Shown here: piece by piece, positions 48,545-58,126 of the stretch
Layout: each line of letters starts with the position of its first letter
Position numbering within the stretch: position 1 is the stretch's first letter
Assembly (NCBI RefSeq): GCF_030397665.1
Contig: NZ_JAPUBT010000001.1
Coordinates: 948,781-1,012,780, forward strand
Direction of reading: 5' to 3'
DNA: 64,000 bases
From: Janthinobacterium sp. SUN073
GTDB lineage: Bacteria; Pseudomonadota; Gammaproteobacteria; Burkholderiales; Burkholderiaceae_D
Program-made: the position numbers and the translations under genes
Notes under the pieces: model-generated
Databases searched by the model: none
Seen by the model: the letters and a program-made list of their open reading frames with translations, nothing else
Told to the model about the DNA's origin: nothing

Positions 48545-48702
48545 GCGGTAATCGCGATCCGGTTTGCTGAAGCCGTTCTTTGCTGGTGTTATGGAAATAG
48601 TTGCAAATGAACAGTTCTAGTCAGCAGCATATCACCGCAGGACGTTTTTATTGTTTACATTGTTGCATGGCGTTGCGCGTGCGGCGATAACAGGGTAAGC
48701 AA

Positions 48703-48730
48703 CGGGACCGGCAGGGGCCGGCCGATCCCG
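48703..48730 (-). terminator. Imperfect GC hairpin after the catalase gene
   Basis: CGGGA/TCCCG and CCGGC/GCCGG pair around a short loop with a 4-nt bulge, 22 bases after the catalase stop. No strong T-tract. Low-confidence terminator. Confidence 0.35.
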
Positions 48731-48751
48731 CCCCTGCGCGGATGCAGCCAT

Positions 48752-51163
48752 TCACACGCGCGGCGGGTCCGTTTCGCGCGCGAACGCCCGGTGCGCCGCC
48801 AGCGCCTTTTTAAAGGCCGCCACGGCTTTCAGCACGTCGCCGGACGGTGCGACGATGACGGCGGGATCCGGCTTGCCATCGGGCAGGGCCGCCGGCACGC
48901 CAGCCTTGTCCAGCAAGCCCTTGCCCGCGCCGATGGCCAGCAGCGGCTTGCAGTGGCGATATTGCAGGCGCAGGAAGTCGAGCGCGTTGGCGTCCTCGCC
49001 CAGTTGCTGCACGGCGCCCTGGCCGTCGGGCACGACGACGGCGTCGAACAGCACGGACGGTCCCGCTTCGAGCGAGATTTCCACATCGAGCGGCGCACCG
49101 CCGCTGGTGTCGACCCGGCCAAGCTGGCTGCCCACCAGACGCGGCACGGCGCCATCGGCCAGCAACGCGGCATAGATATTGCGCACCTGCGCGCCATCGC
49201 TGCCCGGCCCCACCAGGATGGCCACGCGCAGGGTATGGATGCCCGTCTTGCCGGGGCGGAAAAAGAGCGACAGCGCTGGCGACGGCGCATACGCGGGCAG
49301 CGGCTGCAGGGAGGCGCGCGGCATGGCCGGCGGCAGCGCCAGGCCCAAGGCATCGGCCAGGTCCTGCGCCAGGGTTTCGTCGACATTGCGCAGCATGGCG
49401 ACGATGCGCTGGCGAATCGCCACCGTCTGCACCTTGCTCAGTTCAAAGCGGAACGCGTGCACAATGTGCTCTTGTTCGACGGGCGTCTGGCTGATCCAGA
49501 AGAGGCGCGCCTGGCCATAATGCTCGGCGAATTTCTCGGGCTTGCCGCGCACCTTGTCGCCTTCGGCGGCGGCGGGAAAACTGTTGAAACCCTTCACGCC
49601 CGCCTGAAAGGGGCAGCCGCCCGCCAGCGAATTGGGTTCGTACGCGACCCGGCCACGGTTGATGGCCTGGCGGTGGATACCGTCGCGCTGATTGTTGTGC
49701 AGCGGCGCCAGCGGGGAGTTGATGGGGATTTCATGGAAGTTGGCGCCACCCAGGCGCGTGATCTGCGTGTCCACATACGAGTGGATGCGCCCCTGCAGCA
49801 GCGGGTCGTTACTGAAATCGATGCCGGGCACGATGTGCGCCGTGCAAAAGGCCACCTGCTCCGTCTCGGCGAAAAAATTGTCAGGGTTGCGGTTCAAGAC
49901 CATCTTGCCGACGGGGACCAGCGGCACCAGTTCTTCGGGAATCAGCTTGGTGGGATCGAGCACGTCGAAGGGAAACGCTTCGGCCTGCGCTTCCGTGAAG
50001 AGCTGGAAGGACAGCTCGTATTCGGGATACTCGCCGCACTCGATGGCTTCCCACAGGTCGCGCCGGTGAAAATCGGAATCGGCGCCACTGATCTTGACGG
50101 CTTCGTCCCACACGAGCGAATGCGTGCCAGCCATCGGCGACCAGTGGAATTTGCAGAACACGGACTGGCCCTTGGCATTCACGAGACGGAAGGTGTGCAC
50201 GCCGAAGCCCTGCATCATCCGATAACTGCGCGGGATGGCGCGGTCGGACATGGCCCACATCAGCATGTGCGTGATTTCCGGCGACAGCGAAGCGAAATCC
50301 CAGAAGGTGTCGTGCGCACTGGCCGCCTGCGGCATGCCATTGTGCGGCTCGGGCTTGACGGCGTGGATCAGGTCGGGGAATTTCATCGCATCCTGGATGA
50401 AGAAGACGGGGATGTTATTGCCCACCAAATCCCAGTTGCCCTCGTCCGTATAAAACTTCACGGCGAAGCCGCGCACATCGCGCGCCGTATCGGTGGAACC
50501 GCGCTCGCCGGCCACGGTGGAAAAGCGCACGAAGACGGGCGTGCGCTTGCCCGCCTTGGCGAACAGCGCGGCGCGCGTATGCTTGCTTTGCTCCTTGTAG
50601 CATTCGAAGTAACCATGGGCGGCCGAACCGCGCGCATGCACGACGCGCTCGGGGATGCGCTCATGGTCGAAATGCGTGAGCTTTTCACGCAAAATAAAAT
50701 CTTCCATCAAGGTGGGACCGCGCAAGCCAGCCTTCAGCGAATTCTGGTTGTCACCCACAGGCACGCCCTGGTTGGTCGTCAGCACGCAGCCGCTGTCGTC
50801 GCTGCGGGCGCCATCGAGGGAAGCGTTACGCGCGTTCTCGCCCAGCGCGGGCTGGCCAGCGCCCGTCTTCGCAGAAGGTATCGTTTCGCCCGCGGTGCTG
50901 GCCGTGGCCAGCGCTTCGCCGGTTGCCACATGCACGCCTTCGGCCGGCGTGCGCGCCGCCTCGCCGTACTGGCCGTCCTCCTTGGGATTGACGGCCATGG
51001 CGGCGGCCAGCTGCTGGCTGGCGGCCGTCTTTTGCAGCAGCGCGCGGGTCACGTCATTGTCCGCGCCCAGGCTGTGCGGCGCATTGCTGTCGGATGGGCC
51101 GGACATGCTGCTCAAGACGGAACCCGCACCGTCTGTGGACGGCGTTTTCTTGGTGGTAGCCAT
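48752..51163 (-). CDS. katE: Large-subunit monofunctional catalase, HPII/KatE type
   Basis: An 803-residue catalase of the large clade. The ATG at 51163 has AGGAGATG upstream. A long N-terminal extension (about 130 residues) precedes the core: the distal His in [12 protein letters not shown], the distal Asn in [10 protein letters not shown], and the haem-ligand Tyr in [13 protein letters not shown]. The C-terminal flavodoxin-like domain of large catalases (about residues 650-800) is present ([22 protein letters not shown]). Reaction: 2 H2O2 to 2 H2O and O2 in the cytoplasm. In many proteobacteria katE is RpoS-dependent. It shares a strand with a YqjD-like gene and a tiny hydrophobic ORF, forming a stress cluster. 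Confidence 0.95.
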   Translation of the reverse strand: MATTKKTPSTDGAGSVLSSMSGPSDSNAPHSLGADNDVTRALLQKTAASQQLAAAMAVNPKEDGQYGEAARTPAEGVHVATGEALATASTAGETIPSAKTGAGQPALGENARNASLDGARSDDSGCVLTTNQGVPVGDNQNSLKAGLRGPTLMEDFILREKLTHFDHERIPERVVHARGSAAHGYFECYKEQSKHTRAALFAKAGKRTPVFVRFSTVAGERGSTDTARDVRGFAVKFYTDEGNWDLVGNNIPVFFIQDAMKFPDLIHAVKPEPHNGMPQAASAHDTFWDFASLSPEITHMLMWAMSDRAIPRSYRMMQGFGVHTFRLVNAKGQSVFCKFHWSPMAGTHSLVWDEAVKISGADSDFHRRDLWEAIECGEYPEYELSFQLFTEAQAEAFPFDVLDPTKLIPEELVPLVPVGKMVLNRNPDNFFAETEQVAFCTAHIVPGIDFSNDPLLQGRIHSYVDTQITRLGGANFHEIPINSPLAPLHNNQRDGIHRQAINRGRVAYEPNSLAGGCPFQAGVKGFNSFPAAAEGDKVRGKPEKFAEHYGQARLFWISQTPVEQEHIVHAFRFELSKVQTVAIRQRIVAMLRNVDETLAQDLADALGLALPPAMPRASLQPLPAYAPSPALSLFFRPGKTGIHTLRVAILVGPGSDGAQVRNIYAALLADGAVPRLVGSQLGRVDTSGGAPLDVEISLEAGPSVLFDAVVVPDGQGAVQQLGEDANALDFLRLQYRHCKPLLAIGAGKGLLDKAGVPAALPDGKPDPAVIVAPSGDVLKAVAAFKKALAAHRAFARETDPPRV

Positions 51164-51213
51164 TACATCTCCTGTGAGTAGTTTGCCCCGGGAGAACGCT
51201 ACAACTCCCTCAT

Positions 51214-51288
51214 TCAGCGCACGAACAGGGCAATCAAAATAATGATGGGAATAGGTATGCCGATCAACCACAACAAAATGGAGCGCAT
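51214..51288 (-). CDS. 24-residue hydrophobic peptide
   Basis: Short ORF starting at tandem ATGs (51291 and 51288); the second is preferred because AAAGGAG is then 7 bases upstream. The product MRSILLWLIGIPIPIIILIAL... is almost entirely one membrane helix with a Pro-x-Pro kink and a C-terminal Arg. Single-helix peptides of this kind, with an IPIPIIILIALF core, occur near stress genes in many proteobacteria and are usually unannotated. It lies 50 bases upstream of katE on the same strand, so co-expression is likely. Function unknown. Confidence 0.65.
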   Translation of the reverse strand: MRSILLWLIGIPIPIIILIALFVR

Positions 51289-51321
51289 CATCACTCTCCT
51301 TTACTGCTTGCTACTGGGTGC

Positions 51322-51369
51322 GTGGGCGCTGCCCCGCCCCGCCATGACGGCGAAGGGTACAGCGCCCAC
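51322..51369 (-). terminator. Long stem-loop between the yqjD-like gene and the hydrophobic peptide
   Basis: GTGGGCGCTG (51322-51331) and CAGCGCCCAC (51360-51369), a perfect 10-bp stem enclosing 28 nt with further GC pairing. No T-tract. It may partially terminate or separate the yqjD-like mRNA from the downstream peptide and katE. Confidence 0.4.
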
Positions 51370-51397
51370 GACAACTACCTTGCCGGACTGCGTATGC

Positions 51398-51751
51398 TTA
51401 TTTACGCGAACCCAGCAGTTTCGACAGGCCATAGCCGGCAGCGGCCGCAATCAGCAGCGACATGGCCGGGCGCTCACGCACATAACCGCGTCCCGTCTCG
51501 CCGGCGCGCTGGCAGGCGGAGCCCAATTGCTTGCCGCGCGCCATCAGGGTTTCGGAAGCTTTGCTGACGCTGTCGCTGACCTGGTCGATGCGCTCGCCCA
51601 CCTGATCCACGCCGTCATGGGCGCGCGTGGCCATCTTGTCGGCCAGCGGCTGGGCCTGGCTAGCCACCTTGTCGATGGTGCGGTGCAAGTCCTGGCGCGT
51701 ATCCTGGGTGGTGCCGTTCATATCGGAGCTGGTTTTTTCAATCGCGTTCAT
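51398..51751 (-). CDS. YqjD/ElaB-like (DUF883) inner membrane, ribosome-associating-type protein
   Basis: A 117-residue protein with AAAGGAAA before the ATG. The long amphipathic helix (residues 5-85) and C-terminal membrane helix RPAMSLLIAAAAGYGLSKLL, preceded by GYVRERP, match the ElaB/YqjD/DUF883 family. Known for E. coli YqjD: a C-tail-anchored inner membrane protein that binds ribosomes in stationary phase under RpoS control. Neighbouring katE and the small peptide support a stationary-phase/stress role. A 12-bp palindrome GAATCATGATTC (51803-51814) lies about 52 bases upstream. Confidence 0.85.
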   Translation of the reverse strand: MNAIEKTSSDMNGTTQDTRQDLHRTIDKVASQAQPLADKMATRAHDGVDQVGERIDQVSDSVSKASETLMARGKQLGSACQRAGETGRGYVRERPAMSLLIAAAAGYGLSKLLGSRK

Positions 51752-52083
51752 GGTGGTTTCCTTTAACAGTGAATAATTTCAACCATGCTCGATGCCGTGA
51801 CCGAATCATGATTCTCCTCGCTTCGGGGAAGAAGAAGCGGCTAAACGCTGCCGGGCTGAGCCATATCAAATACGGGATCAGCAGCAAGCTGTTGGCACTA
51901 CCTTAACCGCGCCCGCCGTGCGCCACCGTGCGCTGCCACACCTTGAAGGCGAGACTTAAATGCCTGATGGAAATAACAATCTCCACCGGCCTGGTGAGGC
52001 CAGCGGGGAATACAAACATGTATGGATTTCTAATGGGATTTTCCGCATAATTGCGAGAGGCAATATCCATACATATAAACAGA
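51752..52083. other. Divergent intergenic region, 332 bp
   Basis: No gene. It separates the yqjD-like gene (left) from the MocR gene (right). It contains the palindrome GAATCATGATTC (51803-51814), a short stem CGCTTC/GAAGCG (51819-51839), and the 10-bp inverted repeat ATGTATGGAT / ATCCATACAT (52018-52074). The central 100 bases show nothing notable. Confidence 0.6.
52018..52074 (+). promoter_or_regulatory. Inverted repeat in front of the MocR gene
   Basis: ATGTATGGAT (52018-52027) and ATCCATACAT (52065-52074), perfect 10-bp arms 37 bp apart, the second ending 9 bases before the ATG. Candidate autoregulatory site of the MocR protein: a dimer bound to both arms would loop out the promoter. Confidence 0.5.
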
Positions 52084-53484
52084 ATGTCCAAATCAAAAGC
52101 CATACAAGAAGATAGCCAGGCCAGTGCGTGGATCATGCCGTTCGTGCAGCACGGCGGCCCGCGCTACCTGCAGATCGCCGACATGCTCGAGCGCGCGCTG
52201 TCCGACGGCAGCCTGCGCGCGGGCGACCGCCTGCCGCCGCAGCGCCGCCTGGCCGCCCTGTTCCAGATCGACCTGACGACGGTGACGCGCGCCTACGACG
52301 AGGCCAAGCGCCGCAATTTGCTGGAGGGGCACGGCGCGCGCGGCACCTATGTGGCAGCGCCGAAGGTGGAATTGACGCAGATGCTGGACCTGAGCATGAA
52401 CATCCCGCCGCCGCCCGCAGGCGTGGATTTCGACGACCTGCTGAAACAGGGCGTGGCACAGGTGCTGATGCGCACGGACAGCGATCTGTTGATGAGCTAT
52501 CACCTGGGCGGCGGCGGCAAGGCCGACCGCGCGGCGGGCGCCGTCTGGCTCGCGCCCATGTTCGACCACGTCGAGGCGGAGCAGGTGGTGGCCTGCCCCG
52601 GCGCGCAGGCGGCGCTGGCAGCGCTGATATTGACCCTGAGCCGGCCCGGCGACAGCATATTGACGGAGCCAGCCGTGTATCCGGGCTTGCGCTCGGCAGC
52701 GGGACTGCTCAATCGCAAGACCATCGTCGTGGAAACGGACGCGGACGGCATGCTGCCCGATGCGCTGGAAAAAGCCGGCCGCAAGCACCGTGCGCGCCTG
52801 GTCTATCTGAATCCCACGCTGCAAAACCCCACCGCACACACCATGCCGGTCGCGCGCCGCCTGGCCATCACGCAGGTGGCCATACGCTGCGGCATGCATA
52901 TCATCGAGGACGACCCGTACTGGCTGCTGGCCTCCGGCGCGCCGCCACCGCTGGCCCATTACGCGCCGGGCAACGTGTCGTATATCGCCACACTGTCGAA
53001 ATGCCTGGCGCCGGGCTTGCGCATGGCCTACGCGCTGGTTCCCGACGCGCAGCTGCGCGAACGCTTCGTGCAAGCCCTGCGCTCGTTTTCCCTGATGGCC
53101 ACGCCGCTGACGACGGCGCTGGCGACGCAATGGATACACGACGGCTCCGCGCACGCACTGCTGGCGGGCGTGCGCAGCGAAGCAGATGCCCGGCAGGACA
53201 TCATCCGCACCATCCTGACGGGCAGCAGCCACGCGCGCAGCGACGGCATCCACGTCTGGTTTTCGCTGCCCAGCTACTGGACCTCGCGCGAACTGGCCGC
53301 CACGGCCCGCGCCCAGGGCGTGGCCGTGACGGCCTCGGACGCCTTCCACGCCAGCAAACCACCAAACGCCATCCGCATCTCGCTGGGCAGCATCCGCGAC
53401 CGCGCGCGCCTGTCCAGCGCCTTGAAAAAACTGTCGCTGCTGCTGGCGCACAAGCCGGACGCGCGGCACGAGTTCGTGATTTAA
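52084..53484 (+). CDS. MocR/PdxR-type regulator (GntR winged helix fused to aminotransferase-like domain)
   Basis: A 466-residue protein. The GntR-type winged helix (residues 25-95, with RLPPQRRLAALFQIDLTTV) is joined to a fold-type I PLP domain with the usual Asn in LNPTLQNPT, Asp in IIEDDPYW and Schiff-base Lys in YIATLSKCLAPG. MocR proteins sense PLP or amino-containing ligands and regulate nearby genes rather than act as enzymes. The ATG at 52084 is chosen; in-frame upstream starts have no ribosome site. No obvious PLP-pathway gene is next to it; the target may be distant or the divergent yqjD-like gene. An inverted repeat just upstream suggests autoregulation. Confidence 0.9.
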   Translation: MSKSKAIQEDSQASAWIMPFVQHGGPRYLQIADMLERALSDGSLRAGDRLPPQRRLAALFQIDLTTVTRAYDEAKRRNLLEGHGARGTYVAAPKVELTQMLDLSMNIPPPPAGVDFDDLLKQGVAQVLMRTDSDLLMSYHLGGGGKADRAAGAVWLAPMFDHVEAEQVVACPGAQAALAALILTLSRPGDSILTEPAVYPGLRSAAGLLNRKTIVVETDADGMLPDALEKAGRKHRARLVYLNPTLQNPTAHTMPVARRLAITQVAIRCGMHIIEDDPYWLLASGAPPPLAHYAPGNVSYIATLSKCLAPGLRMAYALVPDAQLRERFVQALRSFSLMATPLTTALATQWIHDGSAHALLAGVRSEADARQDIIRTILTGSSHARSDGIHVWFSLPSYWTSRELAATARAQGVAVTASDAFHASKPPNAIRISLGSIRDRARLSSALKKLSLLLAHKPDARHEFVI

Positions 53485-53687
53485 GCCGACAAGGCAGGCG
53501 CTGGCAAGACCTGCTCCTGCCTCCCGCACTGCGCTCCCCGCTGTGGCAAAACATCCACGGAAAACCGGCGCCTGCCCCTTTGCCCACAATTTAATTGCTA
53601 GTCCGAATAGTTCTATGCGACGATACAAACCGCTTTGACCGTCCGCCCGGATGGCCGATTGCAGGCGCTTTCCTGGCAGCGGGGGAC

Positions 53688-56291
53688 ATGAATAAATTGT
53701 TAGACCTCAACACCCTCAAGCTTGCGCCTCCCTCCACCGCCCGCCCCTTAATGGAACGGCAACAGGTGCTGCGCAAGCTCTCCTCCCTTGGCGCCTTTCG
53801 CCTGGTGCTGCTGCGCGCGCCAGCCGGCTACGGCAAGACGTCGCTGATGCGCATGATACGGGCCGATGCCAGCGCGACTGGCGCAAACGTGGCCTGGCTG
53901 ACGTTCGACAACAGCGACAACGATCCCGCCCGCCTGCTGCTGGGCATGCGCGCCGCCCTGCTCGTCACACAGGAAGCGCCACAGGACAACTATTTCCGGA
54001 TAGGCGATACGCGTGTCACCCACCTCTTCCTCGACGACGTGGAACTGCTCGACACGAGCAATATCGCCCTTGTGTTCGCGCTGATCGCCGACGTGCTGCC
54101 GGCGCCGATGCACGTATTCATCGGCGCCCGCTCGCTGCGCGGCCACAGCGTGGCGGCGCTGAAAGCCAATGGTGCGCTGCTCGAACTGGACATGGAAGAC
54201 CTGCAGTTCAGCCAGGCCGAGACGGCCAGCTACCTGCAACGCGCCCAATTCGACCTGTCCGCGGCCGACGTGGCACTGCTGCAACAGACCAGCGAAGGCT
54301 GGCCCGCTGCGGTCGAACTCATCGGCCTGGCCTGGAAGCGGCTGCAAGGCCGCGGCCATGTTACGCTGCCGCAATTGCCGGGCTTGCGCGACCTCGGCGA
54401 ATACCTGGCCGAGGAAGTGTTCGAAGCGCAAAGCGACGACATCAAGGAATTTCTCATCGCGACGGCAGCCTTGAGCTCCTTCCACGCCGAACTGGCCGAC
54501 TGCGTGCGCGCCAGCGGCGACAGCGCACGGCTGATCGCCGCCATCCACGCGGCCGGCTTGCCGATCCAGCCGCTGCAAAACAACTGGTTCCGCTACCACC
54601 CGCTGTTCGCCGAACACATCGTGCTGCACCACCAGCCGTCGCCAGAAATCTATGTGCGCGCGGCGGGCTGGCTGACGGACCACGGCCACGCGTTCGAGGC
54701 GATCGATTATTTCCTCAAGGGCGGCGAATACGAGCAGGCGGCCAATACGCTCGAGAGCATCGTCGGCAAGCTGCGCCTGCACGGCCAGTTCCCCAGCATT
54801 ATCCAATGGTGCGACCAGTTGCCCGATGCGCTGCTGAAGAGCCGCCCGCCCCTCACCAGCGCGCTGGTCGTGGGCATGGTGTATTCGTCGCGGCGCGACG
54901 ACCTGGCGCGCTGGCTCGACTACTTCCGCCAGCAGGCAGGCAAGCCGGACGCCGACCCGCTCTACGGCGAAGGATTGCGCGCGCTCGATCCCGTGCTGGC
55001 CTTCCTGGACGGCGACACCGCGCGCACCATCGCGCTAGCGGACCGCGACTGGCCGCAGCAGCGCCATGCCAATCCGAACGACCGCGCCACCCTGGCCTAC
55101 GTGGCGGCCTACACCTGCCTGTGGCGCGGCATGCTCGACGAAGCCGCCGCGCTGCTCATCGAGGCACGCCGCGCCTGCCGCGAGTCGGGCACCATTTCCG
55201 GCCTGGCCATCGTCTACTTCCTGCAAGCCTACCTCGATGCAATCCAGGGCAATTTCGACGCCGCGCTGCAGCAGCTGGCGGCGATCGACGCGCTGGCCCA
55301 GCGCCATAGCGACAAGATCTCGCCGGCCCTGCTGTACCCGTTCAGCGCCGGCCTGATCTTGCTGATCGACTATGAGCGCAACGCCCTCGACCTGGTGGCC
55401 TCGCGCCTGACCTTCGCCCGCAGCCTGATCCCGCTGGGCTTGCCATGGGACTCGCTGAGCGCCGTCTCCATCGTGCAGGCGCGCATGCTGGCCATCAAGG
55501 AAAATCCCGCCGCCGCGACGCGCTGGCTGGAGGGGCAGATCATGCAGGGCCATCCGCGCTCGGCCTCGCCGGCGCGCGCGGCGCTCGAGGGCGAACTGTC
55601 GCGCATGGCGATCCAGACGGCACGCCCCGAGTCGGTGGCCGCCTACGCCGCCCTGCTGCTCGATGCCAGCTGGCCCGGGCACGAACGCTGCATCGTTTGC
55701 TGCCAGGAAATCGATGGCGCCGGCATCGTCCAGGCGCGCCTGATGATCCATGCGGCGCCCGGCGACGCGCTGGCGCGCATCGGCCAGTTGCTGGCGCATG
55801 CGCTGGCGGCCGGCCGTCTGTGGCGCGCCACCAAGCTGCGCGTGCTGCTGGCGATCGCCCTGCAGCGCAACGGCTTGCCCAAGGACGCGCAGCGGGAACT
55901 GGCGCTGGCGCTGGAACAGGCGGCGCGCTCGGGCATGGTGCGCAGTTTTCTCGACGAAGGCCCCGACATCCATCCGCTGCTGGCGCACATGCAGGCCAAG
56001 TCGCGCCACCTGCTCAGTATCGCCGCCGCGACCCACCTCGATGCCGTGCTGCGGGCGGCCGGCGCAGCGGCCGACGCCGCGCCACCGGCGGTGACGCTGA
56101 CGCAGACCGAGTACGCGCTGCTGTCGCTGGTGGCGCAGGGCAAGTCGAACCAGGCAATCGGCGCCAACCTGTTTCTCTCCGTCAGCACGGTGAAGTGGCA
56201 CCTGGGCCAGATCTTCCGCAAGCTGAACGCCGGCAACCGAGGCCAGGCAGTCTTCAACGCCCGCCAACTGGGGCTGCTACCCCAGCAATAG
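53688..56291 (+). CDS. MalT/LuxR-type ATPase transcriptional regulator (paralog 1)
   Basis: An 867-residue STAND-type regulator. Walker A APAGYGKT at residues 44-51 and Walker B THLFLDDVELL mark the NTPase domain. A winged-helix-like region follows, then a long TPR-like superhelix (about 330-780), then a C-terminal LuxR helix-turn-helix (LTQTEYALLSLVAQGKSN, LSVSTVKWHLGQIFRKL). MalT-like activators oligomerise on ATP and an inducer. The ATG at 53688 has GGGGGAC upstream. A second paralog lies at 58127, in the same orientation and of nearly the same length. The inducer may relate to the periplasmic binding protein or sensor encoded between them, which is inference. Confidence 0.9.
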   Translation: MNKLLDLNTLKLAPPSTARPLMERQQVLRKLSSLGAFRLVLLRAPAGYGKTSLMRMIRADASATGANVAWLTFDNSDNDPARLLLGMRAALLVTQEAPQDNYFRIGDTRVTHLFLDDVELLDTSNIALVFALIADVLPAPMHVFIGARSLRGHSVAALKANGALLELDMEDLQFSQAETASYLQRAQFDLSAADVALLQQTSEGWPAAVELIGLAWKRLQGRGHVTLPQLPGLRDLGEYLAEEVFEAQSDDIKEFLIATAALSSFHAELADCVRASGDSARLIAAIHAAGLPIQPLQNNWFRYHPLFAEHIVLHHQPSPEIYVRAAGWLTDHGHAFEAIDYFLKGGEYEQAANTLESIVGKLRLHGQFPSIIQWCDQLPDALLKSRPPLTSALVVGMVYSSRRDDLARWLDYFRQQAGKPDADPLYGEGLRALDPVLAFLDGDTARTIALADRDWPQQRHANPNDRATLAYVAAYTCLWRGMLDEAAALLIEARRACRESGTISGLAIVYFLQAYLDAIQGNFDAALQQLAAIDALAQRHSDKISPALLYPFSAGLILLIDYERNALDLVASRLTFARSLIPLGLPWDSLSAVSIVQARMLAIKENPAAATRWLEGQIMQGHPRSASPARAALEGELSRMAIQTARPESVAAYAALLLDASWPGHERCIVCCQEIDGAGIVQARLMIHAAPGDALARIGQLLAHALAAGRLWRATKLRVLLAIALQRNGLPKDAQRELALALEQAARSGMVRSFLDEGPDIHPLLAHMQAKSRHLLSIAAATHLDAVLRAAGAAADAAPPAVTLTQTEYALLSLVAQGKSNQAIGANLFLSVSTVKWHLGQIFRKLNAGNRGQAVFNARQLGLLPQQ

Positions 56292-56424
56292 CGTTTCCGC
56301 ACTGCCACGGCGGCGATTTTTTTCAAAAACTTCCACTAGTTGATATTCAGCGCGCGCCCGTCTTTTTACACTCGGCGGGTAGCGCCCGCGCGGCGCCACC
56401 TGTCCGTCCATGGGAAACACACCG

Positions 56425-57162
56425 ATGTCAAAGAACCTGAACCTGCGCTCGCGCCTGCTCTGCGTGACCACCGCAATGTCGCTTTTGCTACTGGCGACAG
56501 GCGGCTACGGCGTGCGCGGCATCGCCCAGGCCAATGCGGCGCTGCGCAGCGTGTACGACGACAGGCTGGCGGCGCTTGGCCACCTCGAGCAGGTGGCGCG
56601 CGCCGGTTTGCACACGCAACTGCAGCTGGCCCTGGCCAGCGACGCCGCGTCGGCGCCGGCCACCTTGCAAGCCGTGCAGGCAACGCTCAAACGCGAGCGC
56701 ATGGCGTGGGATGCCTACATGGCGACCTCGCTGACACCGGAGGAAACCCTGGCGGCGCGGCACGTCGCCGCGCTGCGCACGGACTTTGCCACGGACGTGT
56801 TCGCGCCAGCGCTGGCAGCCTTGCGTACGCACAATTACCGCGAGGTGGCGCGCATAATGCGCGGTCCGATGCAGCAGCGCTACCCGCAGGTGCAGCAGGC
56901 CATGAGCGAGCTGATCGACATGCAGCTGGTCGTCGCCAAGGCCGCATGCGATCACGCACAGGCCGACTACATCGTGCGCCGCGCCGTATCGCTGGCGGCC
57001 ATGGCGCTGGGCCTGCTGATGGCGGCCATGGCCGGCTGGCGACATTGCACGGCGGCGCGGTGGCCCAGGTGGGTAAAAACATGGCGGCGATCCGCAAAGG
57101 CGCAGACCGGCGCGCCGGCAGTCGCGGCGGCATCGCCTGCCAGTCCGGCACCGTGGCGCTGA
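56425..57162 (+). CDS. Chemoreceptor-like four-helix-bundle sensor lacking HAMP and signalling domains
   Basis: A 245-residue protein; the ATG at 56425 has GGGAA upstream and is preferred to 56410. It has an N-terminal membrane helix (SLLLLATGGYGVRGI), then a 4HB_MCP-like periplasmic helical bundle (residues 30-175), then a second membrane helix (RAVSLAAMALGLLMAAMAGW). This is the front half of a methyl-accepting chemotaxis protein, but the remaining 45 residues are basic and low-complexity (GWRHCTAARWPRWVKTWR) with no HAMP or MCP domain. No frameshift restoring one was found in the other frames. It could be a remnant, or a stand-alone sensor that partners with another protein. It is convergent with the binding protein gene. 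Confidence 0.75.
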   Translation: MSKNLNLRSRLLCVTTAMSLLLLATGGYGVRGIAQANAALRSVYDDRLAALGHLEQVARAGLHTQLQLALASDAASAPATLQAVQATLKRERMAWDAYMATSLTPEETLAARHVAALRTDFATDVFAPALAALRTHNYREVARIMRGPMQQRYPQVQQAMSELIDMQLVVAKAACDHAQADYIVRRAVSLAAMALGLLMAAMAGWRHCTAARWPRWVKTWRRSAKAQTGAPAVAAASPASPAPWR

Positions 57163-57166
57163 CGCA

Positions 57167-57910
57167 TCACTTCGCCAGCGCGCCGAACCAGCGCCGCGCG
57201 ATGGCGTCGTAGGCGCCGTCGCGCTTCATGCGCTCAAACGTGCGCTGCCAGCGCATCACCAGGGCCGGGTCGGACGAGAGGGGGAAGGTGACATAGCTGC
57301 CGATCGAAAAGATCGGATACACCAACTCGACGGCGTCCGCCGTAACGCCCGCCTGTTCCAGCAAGGCCGGCAATTGCTCCTGGTCCAGCACCATCAGCGG
57401 GTACCGGCCGGCCAGCAGCATGGCCAGCATCGTGGCCGAGTTGTTCACCACTTCCAGGTTGGCAAAACCGGCCTGCCGCAAGTAACTATGGGAATAGAAG
57501 GCGCGCGGCGTCATCACGCCCGGCAATGCCTTTGCGTCGCTCACGCTGCCAAGGCGGATTCCCGCGCCGCGCCTGGCATAGAAATTCGTTTGCGAAACCA
57601 GCAGCGGCCCCACCCATAGGAATTGCCGCTCTCGCTCGGCCGTGCGCTTGGGACACACCAGTACCACGTTGGCGCCGTTCTGCGCCATCAGGTAAGCGCG
57701 CGCCCAAGGCACCAGACGCATCGGCGCACGGTCACCGAGCCGGCGCTGGATTTCCGCCACCACTTCGACGCAAAAGCCGGTGAGCTTGCCATCCTTGCTG
57801 AACGCCATGGGCGCAATCTCGGCCGTCAGTATCTCCAACGGCTGCGCCCGCACCTCGCCGCACAGCACCGCTGCCAGCACCATGGGTCCGAACCGCCACA
57901 TCAGCGACAT
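57167..57910 (-). CDS. Periplasmic solute-binding protein, SBP_bac_3 / amino-acid type
   Basis: A 247-residue exported protein with a strong AAGGAGGA ribosome site before the ATG at 57910. A signal peptide ends near VRAQPLEIL. The pattern EIAPMAFSKDGKLTGFCVEVV and DRAPMRLVPWARAYLMAQNG matches the family 3 extracellular solute-binding proteins (polar amino acids), in the small non-transport subgroup that stands without ABC permease genes. Such proteins often deliver ligands to membrane sensors. The neighbouring 4HB sensor and MalT-like regulators make a sensory role likely (inference). It is divergent from the second LuxR gene. Confidence 0.85.
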   Translation of the reverse strand: MSLMWRFGPMVLAAVLCGEVRAQPLEILTAEIAPMAFSKDGKLTGFCVEVVAEIQRRLGDRAPMRLVPWARAYLMAQNGANVVLVCPKRTAERERQFLWVGPLLVSQTNFYARRGAGIRLGSVSDAKALPGVMTPRAFYSHSYLRQAGFANLEVVNNSATMLAMLLAGRYPLMVLDQEQLPALLEQAGVTADAVELVYPIFSIGSYVTFPLSSDPALVMRWQRTFERMKRDGAYDAIARRWFGALAK

Positions 57911-58032
57911 CGTGTCCTCCTTCGAGCCGACTCGCCGCCGGCAGAGGCTGGCGCAGACAGGCTTGCGCCGCCGTCCACGCCCTCGCATCCATGATAGCAG
58001 CGTGGCCTGCGCAGCGCCAGGCATGCCAAAAA

Positions 58033-58076
58033 CCGTACTTTAGTAGGGCGAAAGGGCGGCCGCATTTGACTATATT
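58033..58076 (+). promoter_or_regulatory. LuxR-box-like palindrome and -10 before the second MalT-like gene
   Basis: CCGTACTTTAGTAGGG (58033-58048) differs at 3 of 16 positions from the perfect palindrome before the GGDEF gene. A -10-like TATATT (58071-58076) lies 22 bp after it, which puts the box centre about 42 bases before the predicted start, the standard place for LuxR-type activator boxes. Confidence 0.55.
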
Positions 58077-58126
58077 CGTCGCTTTTCATCTGCCTGCCGC
58101 CATCTTGCTTCCCTGGAGCGCACACC

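Noticed and set aside
56320..56345. ACTAGT-centred sequence before the sensor gene as a third copy of the LuxR-type palindrome
   Set aside because: It lacks the two central bases and the outer CC/GG of the motif; similarity is no better than chance.
56340..57212. Overlapping plus-strand frame across the sensor gene, considered as a frameshifted HAMP/MCP continuation
   Set aside because: The segment after the second membrane helix (AVAQVGKNMAAIRKGADR) is short and does not look like HAMP or the MCP hairpin.
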